The translations under genes and the position numbers were made by a program. A model generated the notes under the pieces. It did not search any database, was not told the origin of the DNA, and saw only the letters and a program-made list of their open reading frames with translations. A DNA stretch of 64,000 nt from Pseudomonadota bacterium. GTDB taxonomy: Bacteria > Pseudomonadota > Alphaproteobacteria > Rhizobiales > Xanthobacteraceae. Position 1 is the stretch's first letter, and the number at the start of each line of letters is the position of its first letter. This document shows positions 17,578 through 26,271 of this stretch, piece by piece. The DNA lies in contig JAEWHP010000020.1 of assembly GCA_023387735.1 (NCBI GenBank), positions 327,775-391,774 on the forward strand, read 5' to 3'.

Positions 17578-18063
17578 ATGAGTAACGACACCAACGTCAA
17601 ACTCCGCCTCAACAATTCCGAATTGTGGGGCGGGCTGATCGGGCTTGCGCTCGGGGGCTTTGTAATCTGGTCAGGATTGAAGCTGAAGCTCGGCACCGTC
17701 AACGACCCCGGCGCCGGCTTCGTGCTGTTCTACACCGGAATTCTGATGTGCCTGTTCGCCGCCTCGATCATCCTTTCGGCGTTGACCGAGGGCGGGCCGA
17801 CACTCGGCTCACGCTGGGAAAATGCGCGCTGGTCCAGGCCGCTGCTGGTGATCGTCTGCCTGATCGCGTTCTCCTTCGCGCTCAACCCGCTCGGCTTCCT
17901 CTTGTCCTCGATACCGCTGATGCTGCTGCTGTTGCGCGTGGTCGATCCGGTGCGCTGGACGCTTGCCATTCCGATCGCGGTGCTGGTTCCAACAGGCATG
18001 TGGTGGGTCCTCAAGCGCCTGCTCCTGATCCAGTTGCCTTCCGGCATGTTCGAGATCGGCTGA
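17578..18063 (+). CDS. tctB: TctB-family small permease subunit
   Basis: A 161-residue membrane protein with about four hydrophobic segments, including LWGGLIGLALGGFVIWSGL, GAGFVLFYTGILMCLFAAS, PLLVIVCLIAFSFAL and the closing ILVPTGMWWVLK-like region. Early PGAGFVLFYTG and late LGFLLSSIPLMLLLL are typical of TctB, the small integral subunit of the tripartite tricarboxylate transporter. ATG at 17578 is the start; a longer in-frame reading from 17494 would run into the upstream repeat. tctA begins seven bases after the stop. Confidence 0.9.
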   Translation: MSNDTNVKLRLNNSELWGGLIGLALGGFVIWSGLKLKLGTVNDPGAGFVLFYTGILMCLFAASIILSALTEGGPTLGSRWENARWSRPLLVIVCLIAFSFALNPLGFLLSSIPLMLLLLRVVDPVRWTLAIPIAVLVPTGMWWVLKRLLLIQLPSGMFEIG

Positions 18064-18070
18064 CCGCACC

Positions 18071-19579
18071 ATGGACACGCTCATCAATGTCGCCCATGGT
18101 TTTGGCGTAGCACTCCAGCCCGTCAACCTGATCTACTGCTTCATCGGCGTCTTCATCGGCACGCTGGTCGGCGTGCTGCCCGGCATCGGCCCGATCTCGG
18201 CGATGTCGCTGCTGCTGCCGATCACGCTGTCGGGCACGCCTGAGTCCGGCATCATCATGATGGCCGGCATCTACTACGGCTCGATGTATGGCGGCTCGAC
18301 CACCTCGATCCTCGTCAATATTCCCGGCGAAGCCGCTTCGGTCGTCACCTGCATCGATGGTCACGAGATGGCCAAGCAGGGCCGCGCGGGACCGGCGCTC
18401 GGCATCTCCGCCTTCGGCTCCTTCATTGCCGGCACCTTCGCGCTGATTGCGCTGATGCTGGTCGCGCCAAAACTCGCCAGCGTCGCGATCGCATTCGGGC
18501 CGGCCGAATATTTCAGCCTGATGGTGCTCGGCCTCGTGCTGCTGACCTTCCTGACGCAGGGCTCGATGGCGAAGGCGCTGCTGATGGCCTGCATCGGCGT
18601 CGTGCTCGGCGTCGTCGGGCTCGACAGCATCACCGCGCAACCGCGTCTTACATTCGGCCGGGTGGAACTGATCGACGGCATCGGCCTCGTCCCCGTGGTG
18701 ATGGGCCTGTTCGGCATCGCCGAAGTGCTGCTCAACACCGAGCAGGCGATCAAGCGCGACGTCATCAAGGCGAAGATCACCAACCTGCTGCCGAGCGGAG
18801 CGGACTGGAAGGCCAGTGCCGGTCCGATGACGCGCGGGACGATCATGGGCTTCCTCCTCGGCATCCTGCCCGGCGGCGGTGCGGTTGTCGCGTCGTTCGG
18901 GTCCTATGCGCTGGAAAAGCGGCTGTCGAAGACGCCGGAGCGTTTCGGCAAGGGTGCGATCGAGGGCGTGGCGGGTCCTGAAGCTGCCAACAACGCCGCG
19001 GCCGGCGGCGCCTTCATTCCGCTGATGACGCTCGGCATTCCGCCGAACGTGGTGATGGCGCTGTTGCTCGGCGCGTTCGTCATTCACGGGTTGCAGCCCG
19101 GCCCCTTGATGATCACGCAGAACCCCGGCCTGTTCTGGGGCATCGTCGCCAGCATGTATATCGGCAATCTGATGCTGCTGGTACTCAACCTGCCGATGAT
19201 CGGGATGTGGGTGCAGCTGCTCAAGCTGCCCTACAACATCCTGTTCCCGCTGATTATCCTGTTCACCATCATCGGCGTCTATTGTTCCAGCAACAACGTG
19301 TTCGACGTCTACGTGATGATCGCGTTCGGCGTGATCGGCTATTTCATGCGCAAGCTCGGCTATGAGCCGGCACCGCTGGTGCTGGCCTTCGTGCTCGGGC
19401 CGATGCTGGAGAACAATTTGCGCAAGTCGCTGATCCTGTCGCAGGGCGACCTGATGACGTTCGTCGAGCGGCCGATCTCGGCCGTGTGCCTCGCGCTCGC
19501 AGCCGTGCTGCTGATCGGACCGCTGCTGCCGGCGCTGCGCCGGAAGCGCGAGATGGTGGCGCTGGACGAAGGTGTCTAG
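18071..19579 (+). CDS. tctA: TctA-family large permease subunit
   Basis: A 502-residue, roughly 12-segment inner-membrane protein of the TctA family. It shows the family signature GVLPGIGPISAMSLLLPITL near residue 35, the GSMYGGSTTSILVNIPGEAA block, and the second-half repeat GILPGGGAVVASFGSYALEK with GVAGPEAANNAAAGGAFIPL. It forms the sodium- or proton-coupled carboxylate permease with TctB and the TctC receptor. It is the last gene of the plus-strand tctC-B-A group and is followed by a palindromic repeat that probably marks the end of the transcript. Confidence 0.95.
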   Translation: MDTLINVAHGFGVALQPVNLIYCFIGVFIGTLVGVLPGIGPISAMSLLLPITLSGTPESGIIMMAGIYYGSMYGGSTTSILVNIPGEAASVVTCIDGHEMAKQGRAGPALGISAFGSFIAGTFALIALMLVAPKLASVAIAFGPAEYFSLMVLGLVLLTFLTQGSMAKALLMACIGVVLGVVGLDSITAQPRLTFGRVELIDGIGLVPVVMGLFGIAEVLLNTEQAIKRDVIKAKITNLLPSGADWKASAGPMTRGTIMGFLLGILPGGGAVVASFGSYALEKRLSKTPERFGKGAIEGVAGPEAANNAAAGGAFIPLMTLGIPPNVVMALLLGAFVIHGLQPGPLMITQNPGLFWGIVASMYIGNLMLLVLNLPMIGMWVQLLKLPYNILFPLIILFTIIGVYCSSNNVFDVYVMIAFGVIGYFMRKLGYEPAPLVLAFVLGPMLENNLRKSLILSQGDLMTFVERPISAVCLALAAVLLIGPLLPALRRKREMVALDEGV

Positions 19580-19623
19580 CGCATCAAGGCTCAGCAAGAA
19601 TGCTGCATGACCATTGCTCCCTC

Positions 19624-19750
19624 CGTCATTCCGGGGCGCGCTTCTTGGCGCGAGCTACGATGTGCAATTGCACATCAGAGAATCCATCGGGCCGCACACT
19701 CTGCAGTGAAATGGATTCCGGGTTCGCGCTTCGCGCGCCCCGGAATGACG
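19624..19750. repeat. Palindromic repeat between tctA and iclR-type gene
   Basis: Outer arms CGTCATTCCGGGGCGCGC (from 19624) and its complement ending at 19750 enclose a perfect 18-bp palindrome, GATGTGCAATTGCACATC, at 19659-19676. The outer arm matches the repeat at 11002-11087. It lies between convergent genes. Confidence 0.85.
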
Positions 19751-19769
19751 AGAGAAATTTCCTGCCGCG

Positions 19770-20606
19770 CTAGATGGCCTTGACGACCTTGAGCGCATTC
19801 GGCCTCGCCGGCTGCGTGATCGCACGCGACAGGATCAGCGCTTCCTTCTTCAGCATCTCTGCCAGTTCGCCCTCGCGCCGGCGGATGCGGTCGCTGGACG
19901 CGCCGACGCTCAGCGCCGCCACCACCTGTCCGGTGTCGTCGCGAACCGGCACGCCGACCCCGCCCATGCCGGGAAAGGCGGCGTCGAGCAGCACGGTATG
20001 GCCGTGCTTCCGCGCCGCGACGATGCGCTCGCGCAGATATTTCGGCGTAATCCGCGGCGATTTCGCCAGCCGCGGCATGATGACTTCGATGATGGCGTCG
20101 ATCTCGGCATCGGGCAGCCACACCATCAAGGCAAGACTGCCGGCGCCGACGCCGAGCGGCCGCCGGCTGCCGATCTGCAGATAGTTCGGCTGCAGCGGAT
20201 GACTGCCGACCGAGCGCGCCAGGTACAGCGCCTCGACGCCGCTGCGCACCGACAGCAGCGCGGTGTCGGCGGATCGCTCGGAGACGCGCAGCAGGCTCGG
20301 CTGCGCCAGTTCGGCGATGTCGACGGTACGACGCGCGCCGACCGCCATCACCCGCGCCTCGGGGCCGAGTTCATAGGTCTTCGCGCCGGTGACGCGGCTG
20401 ACAAAGCCTTCCTCGATCAGCGAACCGAGGATACGCAGCGTGGTCGCCTTGTTCAGCGACGTCGCTTCCGCAATTTCGGTCAACCGCAACGGTGAACTCT
20501 GCGCCAGCACGCGCAGGATCGCGCATACTTTCTGGATGGCATTGAACTTGTCGGACGGCCCGGCGATCGCCAGCGACGGCTTCTTCCTGGCATTGGACGG
20601 GCTCAT
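19770..20606 (-). CDS. IclR-family transcriptional regulator
   Basis: A 278-residue regulator. The N-terminal winged helix is at about 25-85 (IQKVCAILRVLAQSSPLRLT, then EIAEATSLNKATTLRILGSL). The IclR effector-binding domain follows, with RVSERSADTALLSVRSGVEA, GSRRPLGVGAGSLALMVWLP and AALSVGASSDRIRRREGELA. It is convergent with tctCBA and adjacent to the M20 peptidase / monooxygenase divergent pair, so either could be its target. IclR regulators of carboxylate or aromatic catabolism often sit beside such genes; the assignment to a target is inference. Confidence 0.92.
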   Translation of the reverse strand: MSPSNARKKPSLAIAGPSDKFNAIQKVCAILRVLAQSSPLRLTEIAEATSLNKATTLRILGSLIEEGFVSRVTGAKTYELGPEARVMAVGARRTVDIAELAQPSLLRVSERSADTALLSVRSGVEALYLARSVGSHPLQPNYLQIGSRRPLGVGAGSLALMVWLPDAEIDAIIEVIMPRLAKSPRITPKYLRERIVAARKHGHTVLLDAAFPGMGGVGVPVRDDTGQVVAALSVGASSDRIRRREGELAEMLKKEALILSRAITQPARPNALKVVKAI

Positions 20607-20669
20607 GCGGCGCGGCCCTTCGGCGTGCCCGATCCGAACCGGATGTGTTTCATCGCTGGGATCCTCCGT

Positions 20670-20702
20670 GCGGGCTGATCCTAGAGAGAGCGGTCAGCCC
20701 GC
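20670..20702. promoter_or_regulatory. Inverted repeat upstream of the IclR gene
   Basis: A 9-bp perfect inverted repeat, GCGGGCTGA (20670-20678) and TCAGCCCGC (20694-20702), with a 15-nt spacer. It lies 64 bp upstream of the IclR start and downstream of the M20 peptidase stop. It could be an operator for autoregulation or a hairpin ending the peptidase transcript; no T-run follows. Confidence 0.4.
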
Positions 20703-20814
20703 GACAGGGGGAAGTTTCGCCCAGCGATACTCCTGGTCTGATTTTATTCGCCGGCGCAGCTGCACTGCGCCTTTCTCATGACAAATATTCCGTCATGTGA
20801 ACCACTGTTCGGGC

Positions 20815-22200
20815 TCATCGCGTGCGCGACATTTCGCCGAGGTCCCAGAACAGTCCAGCCATGATCGCCAGCGCCTCCTCCGTGACCGGCAACAGGATGT
20901 GCTCGTCGGGTGCATGCTGCGAGCAGCCGGGATAGGAATGCGGCACCCAGATCGTGGGCAGGCCAAGCCCCTCGGCAAACACGTCGTTCGGCAGCGAGCC
21001 GCCGAAATTCGGCAGGATCGCCGGCGCCTTGCCGGTGGTCTGCCGGATCGAGTTCGCCGTCCAGTTCACCCAGGGGCTGTCGACATCGGTTCGGGATGCT
21101 GCGAAACGCTGCGCGCCGCTGACCTCGACCATCGCAAAGCCGTTGGCATGCAGATGCGCCCGCACGGCGTCGACGACCTCCTCGTATCTGGTGCCGACGA
21201 CGAACCGAAGTTGCAGCACCGCATTGGCGTTGCCCGGAATGGCATTGGCCGGCTTGTCGATATTGCCTGACGACATCGCCAGGACTTCCAGCGTGTTCCA
21301 GGCGAACAGCCGCTCCGCCGGCGACAATCCCTCCTCGCCCCAACCATCCGCCAGCGCCGGCTCGTCGGCGGTCGGCTCGATCTTGACGTCCGCTAGCGCC
21401 GCGCGGACGGCGTTCGAGATCCGCGGCGGCTTCAGCGCCTCGAGTTTCATCCGCCCCTTGCCGTCGACCAGGCTTGCGATGGCGTTGCAGAGGATCGTCG
21501 CGGGGTTGGCGAGCACGCCGCCCCAATTGCCCGAATGATGGCCGCCTTCGCGCAGATTGACATCGAGATGGATGCGGTTGCCGCCGCGGCAGCCGAGGAA
21601 GATGGTCGGCCGATCCGCCGAAAGGCGCGGCCCGTCGGACGCCAGGAACAGATCGGCCTTGAGCTCCTCGCGATGGGCTTCGCAGACCTGCCGCAGGTCG
21701 GGCGAGCCGATCTCCTCGCCGGTCTCGATGATGAACTTGGCGTTGAAGCCGAGCTTGCCGCCGCGCGTCTCGCGCACCGCGCGCAAGGCCGCGAGGTTGA
21801 TGCTGTGCTGGCCCTTGTTGTCAGCCGTGCCGCGCCCATAGACGCGCTCGCCTTTGGTGGTGGTCTGCCACGGATCGAGATTGTCGCGCCATTCGCCTTC
21901 CATGCCCTCGACCACGTCGCCGTGGCCATAGGTCAGCACGGTGGGCAGCGCGGCATCCTCGCGATAATCCGCGAACAGATATGGCCCCCTGCCGGTCGGC
22001 GATTCAACCAGTCGCGTGGTAAAGCCGAGTTCGGCAAAGGCCGGCTGCAGGTTCTCCACGAGATAGGCGCGCAGCGCCGCGCCCGTCCCCGGAGTCTGGC
22101 TTTCGGTGCGATAAGCGACCCTGCGGCCGAGTTCGGCGATAAACGCGCCGGAATGGAGATGCTCGCGTACCCTCGCAATCGCGTCCGCTCTGTCGGCCAT
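20815..22200 (-). CDS. M20-family metallopeptidase (dipeptidase-like)
   Basis: A 461-residue M20 peptidase/amidohydrolase. Both-zinc ligands and catalytic residues are visible: LTYGHGDVVEG, YGRGTADNKGQH, the Glu pair in IIETGEEIGSPD, LFLASDGPRLS, and the C-terminal His in PGCSQHAPDEHIL. The central dimerisation domain contains REGGHHSGNWGG. It cleaves dipeptides or N-acyl amino acids in the cytoplasm; no signal peptide. It is divergent from the second NtaA-type monooxygenase with a 200-nt gap, so the two may share a control region. Confidence 0.92.
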   Translation of the reverse strand: MADRADAIARVREHLHSGAFIAELGRRVAYRTESQTPGTGAALRAYLVENLQPAFAELGFTTRLVESPTGRGPYLFADYREDAALPTVLTYGHGDVVEGMEGEWRDNLDPWQTTTKGERVYGRGTADNKGQHSINLAALRAVRETRGGKLGFNAKFIIETGEEIGSPDLRQVCEAHREELKADLFLASDGPRLSADRPTIFLGCRGGNRIHLDVNLREGGHHSGNWGGVLANPATILCNAIASLVDGKGRMKLEALKPPRISNAVRAALADVKIEPTADEPALADGWGEEGLSPAERLFAWNTLEVLAMSSGNIDKPANAIPGNANAVLQLRFVVGTRYEEVVDAVRAHLHANGFAMVEVSGAQRFAASRTDVDSPWVNWTANSIRQTTGKAPAILPNFGGSLPNDVFAEGLGLPTIWVPHSYPGCSQHAPDEHILLPVTEEALAIMAGLFWDLGEMSRTR

Positions 22201-22400
22201 ACTTCCTGTCCTTCACTCGCTTGCATTTGCGGCCGCAACCTATCGGGATAGTCCGGCGGCTGGAAGTGGCGCGACACGCCGAATGGGGCTTCGATATGGG
22301 GCTTGCCAAGCCCTGCGAGAATGCAGCAATTTCAGGCACAGTCCGGCGCACGATCGGGCATCAGCAGGGGGAACCCTGCGCAGGTTCAAGGCCTCCCGTC

Positions 22401-23789
22401 ATGACCAAGCAAATCCGGCTCAACGCCTTCGCCATGAACTGCGTGGCACACCAATCGCCCGGGCTCTGGACCCATCCGCGCGACCGCACGCTCGACTACA
22501 ACCGCCTGCCCTACTGGCTCGACCTAGCGAAGACGCTGGAGCGCGGCCGGTTCGACGGGCTGTTTCTTGCCGACGTGCTCGGCGTCTACGACGTCTACGG
22601 CAACAGCCCGGACGCGGCCTTGCGCAACGCGGCGCAGACGCCATCCAACGAGCCGTTGATGCTGATCCCGGCGATGGCTGCAGTCACCAAACATCTCGGT
22701 TTCGGCGTCACCAGCAATCTGTCGTTCGAGCCGCCCTACCCGTTTGCGCGCAGGATGTCGACGCTCGATCACCTCACCGAAGGCCGGGTCGGCTGGAACG
22801 TGGTGACCGGCTATCTCGACAGCGCCGCGCGCGGCGCCGGCAAGGACAAGCAGACCGCGCATGACGACCGCTACGAGATTGCGGACGAGTATATGGAGCT
22901 GGTCTACAAGCTCTGGGAGGGCAGCTGGGAGGACGAGGCCGTACTGCGCGACCGTGCGCGCGGAATCTTTGCCGATCCCTCCAAGGTCCATCGCATCGCG
23001 CACGATGGGACGAACTTCAGGCTCAACGCGATCCATCTGAGCGAGCCGTCGCCGCAGCGGACGCCGGTGCTGTACCAGGCCGGCACCTCGCCGCGCGGCC
23101 GGCAGTTCGCGGCCCAGCACGCCGAATGCGTGTTCATGTCGGGCCCATCGGCGAAGATCATCGGGCCGCGCGTGGCCGCGATCCGCGCGGCGGCCGGCGA
23201 GATCGGGCGCAACCCGGCTGAAATTTTGATGTTCAGCATGATGACGATCATTCTTGGAAGCACCGAGGCCGAGGCAAAAGCGAAATACGCCGACTATCGC
23301 CGGCACATCAATCCCGAGGGCGCGCTGGCGCTGATGTCGGGCTGGACCGGCGTCGACTTCTCGACCTACGACCTCGACCAGCAGGTGCGCCACGTCCAGA
23401 ACGACGCCGGCCGTACCGCACTCGACAACGTCACCCGCGCCGATCCGGACCGGGTCTGGACCGTGCGCGAAGTCGTCGAGCATGTCGGCATCGGTGGCGC
23501 CGGACCGGTCGTGGTCGGCACGCCGGAAAAGGTCGCCGACGATATCGAGGCCTGGTTCGAGCAGACCGACGTCGACGGCCTCAACGTTGCGTTTGCCACT
23601 TCGCCCGGCGATTTCGAGGATATCGCGGACATGCTGGTGCCTGTCTTGACCAAGCGTGGACGGTACAAGCGCGAATACGCCGAGGGCACGCTGCGGGAGA
23701 AGCTGTTCGGCGCGGGGCGTGCGCGGCTGGGCGAGACGCATCCGGCGACAAGGTATCGGCCGCATGTCGCGGCGAGAGCGGCGGAGTAA
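22401..23789 (+). CDS. NtaA/SnaA/DszA-type flavin-dependent monooxygenase (copy 2)
   Basis: A 462-residue luciferase-like monooxygenase beginning MTKQIRLNAFAMNCVAHQSP. It has the subgroup blocks GRFDGLFLADVLGVYDVYG, SFEPPYPFARRMSTLDHLTE, GRVGWNVVTGYLDSAARG, YQAGTSPRGRQFAAQHAECV, and the C-terminal FEDIADMLVPVLTKRGRYK. It is predicted to need FMNH2 from an unlinked reductase. An open frame extends upstream to 22221 without coding character, so ATG at 22401 is used. It diverges from the M20 peptidase gene. It is only distantly similar to copy 1 at 7797-9164, so the two probably act on different substrates. Confidence 0.9.
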   Translation: MTKQIRLNAFAMNCVAHQSPGLWTHPRDRTLDYNRLPYWLDLAKTLERGRFDGLFLADVLGVYDVYGNSPDAALRNAAQTPSNEPLMLIPAMAAVTKHLGFGVTSNLSFEPPYPFARRMSTLDHLTEGRVGWNVVTGYLDSAARGAGKDKQTAHDDRYEIADEYMELVYKLWEGSWEDEAVLRDRARGIFADPSKVHRIAHDGTNFRLNAIHLSEPSPQRTPVLYQAGTSPRGRQFAAQHAECVFMSGPSAKIIGPRVAAIRAAAGEIGRNPAEILMFSMMTIILGSTEAEAKAKYADYRRHINPEGALALMSGWTGVDFSTYDLDQQVRHVQNDAGRTALDNVTRADPDRVWTVREVVEHVGIGGAGPVVVGTPEKVADDIEAWFEQTDVDGLNVAFATSPGDFEDIADMLVPVLTKRGRYKREYAEGTLREKLFGAGRARLGETHPATRYRPHVAARAAE

Positions 23790-23792
23790 TTT

Positions 23793-23872
23793 GTAGGGTG
23801 GGCAAAGCGAAGCGTGCCCACCTTTCAGAGCACGGTCGTGATGGTGGGCACGCTACGCTTTGCCCACCCTAC
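23793..23872. repeat. Palindromic repeat (GTAGGGTGGGCAAAGCG type)
   Basis: Arms GTAGGGTGGGCAAAGCG and CGCTTTGCCCACCCTAC, plus inner GTGCCCACC / GGTGGGCAC, form a near-continuous palindrome between two convergent genes. The type is widespread in Bradyrhizobium intergenic DNA. Confidence 0.85.
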
Positions 23873-23892
23873 GGCCTTTCGATGACGCGTAA

Positions 23893-25557
23893 TCAATTCA
23901 CCGAATTGCTTACCACCACTTCGATCAGTTTGGCGCCGGGGCGGCTGAACGCCGACGACAGCACCGACTTGAGCTGCGACGGATCCGTCACCTTGGTCGC
24001 TTCCAGTCCGAGCGACTTCGCCACGCCCGTGAAATCCACCGGCGGATCCTTGAAATCCATGCCGATATAATTGTCGTCGCCGTGGAAGGCGAGCAGCCGC
24101 TGCTTGATGATGCGGTAGCCGCCATTGTTGACGATGACGAAGGTCAGCGGCAGCTTGTGGTTCGCCGCGGTCCACAGCGACTGGATCGAATACATCGAGC
24201 TGCCGTCACCGGAGTAGCACACGACCGGCCGGGTCGGGTTGGCGAGACTGACGCCGACGGATGCCGGCAGGCCCCAGCCGATGCCGCCCGAGGCCAGCGC
24301 GTGATAGCCGTAACGGTCGCGATGCGGACGCAGCGCGATCATCTGCCGCGACGACGTCAGGCCTTCATCGACGAGAATGCCGTTGTCCGGCATCGCCTCG
24401 ACCACCTGCAATGCCAGCCAGTCCGGATCGATCGGCGAGGTGGTGGCGTGCGTCGAGATCTGCTCGATCAGCGGCTTGCGCCGCGCCGTCCAGTTCGTCG
24501 AGGCGAGTGCCGCCAGCCCCTGCTTCGCACGCGTTTCGAGCGCGCCGCCGCCCAGGGATTTCAGCGCCGGAACCAGCGCGCGCAAAGTTTCCTTCACGTC
24601 GGCCTTGAGCGCGATCTCGGCGCTGTAGTTCTTGGCGAGATCCCAATCGACCAGGCCGACCTGCACGATCGACAACCCGTCGGGCAGCGGATCGGTCTCG
24701 CTGTAGACCGACATCCGCAGCGGATCGCCGCCGAGCGCGATGATGAGGTCGTAAGGCTGCAGGGTGTCGCGCGCAACTTTCTGCAGGCGCGCCAGCGCGC
24801 CCATGAAGCAGGGGCTTTCGGAGAGAAACTGCGCGCCATAGGGCGTCGACGACTGGTAGGCCGGACAGCCCAGCGTTTCCGCCAGTTGCGCTGCTTCCTT
24901 CAGCGCATCGCTTTTGACGATCTCGTCGCCGACGATGATTACCGGGCGTTCCGATTTCAGGATGCGCGCGGCGAGCGCCTGCAACGAGTCGTCCGACGGC
25001 TTGACGCGGGTATCGACGCGGGTCGAGCGGCCAAGCTCGATGCCGGCCTCGGCATTGAGGATGTCTCCGGGCAGCGAAATGAACACCGGCCCGGTCGGCG
25101 GCGTGGTGGCGATCTTGGCGGCGCGGCGCACGATCCGCGGCAGATCCTCCAGCCGCGTCACTTCCACCGCCCATTTCACCAGCGGCTCGGCCATCTGCAC
25201 CAGCGGCCCGTACAGCACCGGCTCGGTCAGGCCATGGCCCTGCTCCTGCTGGCCCGCGGTCAGGATCATCGGCGTGCCGGTGAAACTCGCATTGTAGAGC
25301 GAGCCCATGGCGTTGCCGAGGCCGGGCGCGACATGGACGTTGCAGGCGACGAGCTTGCCCGAGGCGCGGCTGAAACCGTCGGCCATGGCGACGACGAGGC
25401 TCTCCTGCATCGCCATCACATAGGTGAGATCCGGGTGGTCCTTCAGCGCGTGCATGACCGGCAGTTCGGTGGTGCCGGGATTGCCGAACAGATGCGTGAC
25501 GCCTTCGTCTTTCAGCAGGGCAAGGAATGCGGAGCGGCCGGTGATCTTGTTCTTCAT
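23893..25557 (-). CDS. Thiamine-pyrophosphate-dependent decarboxylase/synthase-like enzyme
   Basis: A 554-residue protein of the acetolactate synthase / benzoylformate decarboxylase group. The N-terminal PYR domain has LFGNPGTTELPVMHAL and the catalytic Glu in VMAMQESLVVAMADGFSRAS. The middle domain starts near SERPVIIVGDE. The C-terminal PP domain holds the cofactor motif from GDGSSMYSIQSLW to the paired Asn in IVNNGGY. VHVAPGLGNAMGSLYNA resembles benzoylformate decarboxylase more than acetolactate synthase. It probably decarboxylates a 2-keto acid; the substrate is unknown. Single gene on the minus strand, convergent with the monooxygenase. Confidence 0.87.
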   Translation of the reverse strand: MKNKITGRSAFLALLKDEGVTHLFGNPGTTELPVMHALKDHPDLTYVMAMQESLVVAMADGFSRASGKLVACNVHVAPGLGNAMGSLYNASFTGTPMILTAGQQEQGHGLTEPVLYGPLVQMAEPLVKWAVEVTRLEDLPRIVRRAAKIATTPPTGPVFISLPGDILNAEAGIELGRSTRVDTRVKPSDDSLQALAARILKSERPVIIVGDEIVKSDALKEAAQLAETLGCPAYQSSTPYGAQFLSESPCFMGALARLQKVARDTLQPYDLIIALGGDPLRMSVYSETDPLPDGLSIVQVGLVDWDLAKNYSAEIALKADVKETLRALVPALKSLGGGALETRAKQGLAALASTNWTARRKPLIEQISTHATTSPIDPDWLALQVVEAMPDNGILVDEGLTSSRQMIALRPHRDRYGYHALASGGIGWGLPASVGVSLANPTRPVVCYSGDGSSMYSIQSLWTAANHKLPLTFVIVNNGGYRIIKQRLLAFHGDDNYIGMDFKDPPVDFTGVAKSLGLEATKVTDPSQLKSVLSSAFSRPGAKLIEVVVSNSVN

Positions 25558-25639
25558 GTGTCCTCCCGCCCCCGGGCGCGTTCACCCGCGGGATGGCGAC
25601 ACATGACCAAACTTGAAGAAGCGGCGCAATGGAGCGAGG

Positions 25640-26176
25640 TCATGGCTGCCCTGCGCGGCCGAGGCTGAACGGATCATCGCCGGCGATGCGCTTCTTCTTT
25701 TTCGAGCGCTGCCAGACCACGCCGGGATAGCCTTTCAGCGGCACCAGCGGCTCGCCGGTGTAGGCCCATTCCTGCAATTCCTCGATGGCGATGTGATAGA
25801 GCGGCTGCCGCCCGGTGCGGCCGGAGAACAACGCGCGGGGAATGTTGACCATGTGCGGCGAGCGGGGGCGTTCATAGGCAACGGGCGTGCCGCAGTTCGA
25901 ACAGAAGCTTCGTACGGTCCTGGTCGCCTTATCCTCGTAGCGCGACAGGCTGGTCTTGCCCCTGGTGATGCGGAAGCGCTTGCGCCAGCTTCCGACATAG
26001 GTGGCATAGGCCGCGCCGTGGGCGCGGCGACTGCCGGGGGAATGATCGTGCCAGGCCCAGCGCGCCGGCACGTCGATCTCGAACGCGACCTTGCCGCACA
26101 GGCATTGGCCCGCGGCGGGCTTGCCGAGGGATACGGCCTTTGTCTTTTTCTTTTCCGATTCTTCTTCCGGAAACAT
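25640..26176 (-). CDS. GFA/CENP-V-family protein with incomplete zinc site
   Basis: A 178-residue protein beginning MFPEEESEKKKTKAVSLGKP, related to the GFA (glutathione-dependent formaldehyde-activating) fold. The first pair CLCGK and last pair CSNCGT are present. The middle Cys cluster usual in GFA proteins (CHCxxC) is replaced by WHDHSPGSRRAHG, so the second zinc site is lost or uses His. The C-terminal RSKKKKR tail is basic. A longer frame from 26212 enters the upstream repeat; ATG at 26176 is preferred. Sits between the TPP enzyme and an Old Yellow Enzyme gene, all on the minus strand. The activity is unknown. Confidence 0.75.
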   Translation of the reverse strand: MFPEEESEKKKTKAVSLGKPAAGQCLCGKVAFEIDVPARWAWHDHSPGSRRAHGAAYATYVGSWRKRFRITRGKTSLSRYEDKATRTVRSFCSNCGTPVAYERPRSPHMVNIPRALFSGRTGRQPLYHIAIEELQEWAYTGEPLVPLKGYPGVVWQRSKKKKRIAGDDPFSLGRAGQP

Positions 26177-26187
26177 GGCGCGCTCTT

Positions 26188-26264
26188 GTAGCCCGGATGA
26201 GCGTAGCGACATCCGGGAACGCTGCTGATATCGCCCCGGATGTCGCTTCGCTCATCCGGGCTAC
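26188..26264. repeat. Palindromic repeat (TAGCCCGGATGAGC type)
   Basis: Arms GTAGCCCGGATGAGCG (26188 onward) and CGCTCATCCGGGCTAC (ending 26264), with inner GACATCCGGG / CCCGGATGTC. This is a dispersed intergenic repeat type and separates the GFA-like and OYE genes. Confidence 0.85.
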
Positions 26265-26271
26265 GATCTGT

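Noticed and set aside
18011..19597. 528-codon minus-strand frame opposite tctA
   Set aside because: Antisense of a strongly recognised permease; composition dominated by Gln, His, Arg and Asp.
20744..21526. 260-codon minus-strand frame overlapping the M20 peptidase
   Set aside because: Another frame of the same strand over a well-supported peptidase; no domain features.
24082..25668. 528-codon plus-strand frame opposite the TPP enzyme
   Set aside because: Antisense shadow; no family features, while the minus-strand frame shows all TPP motifs.
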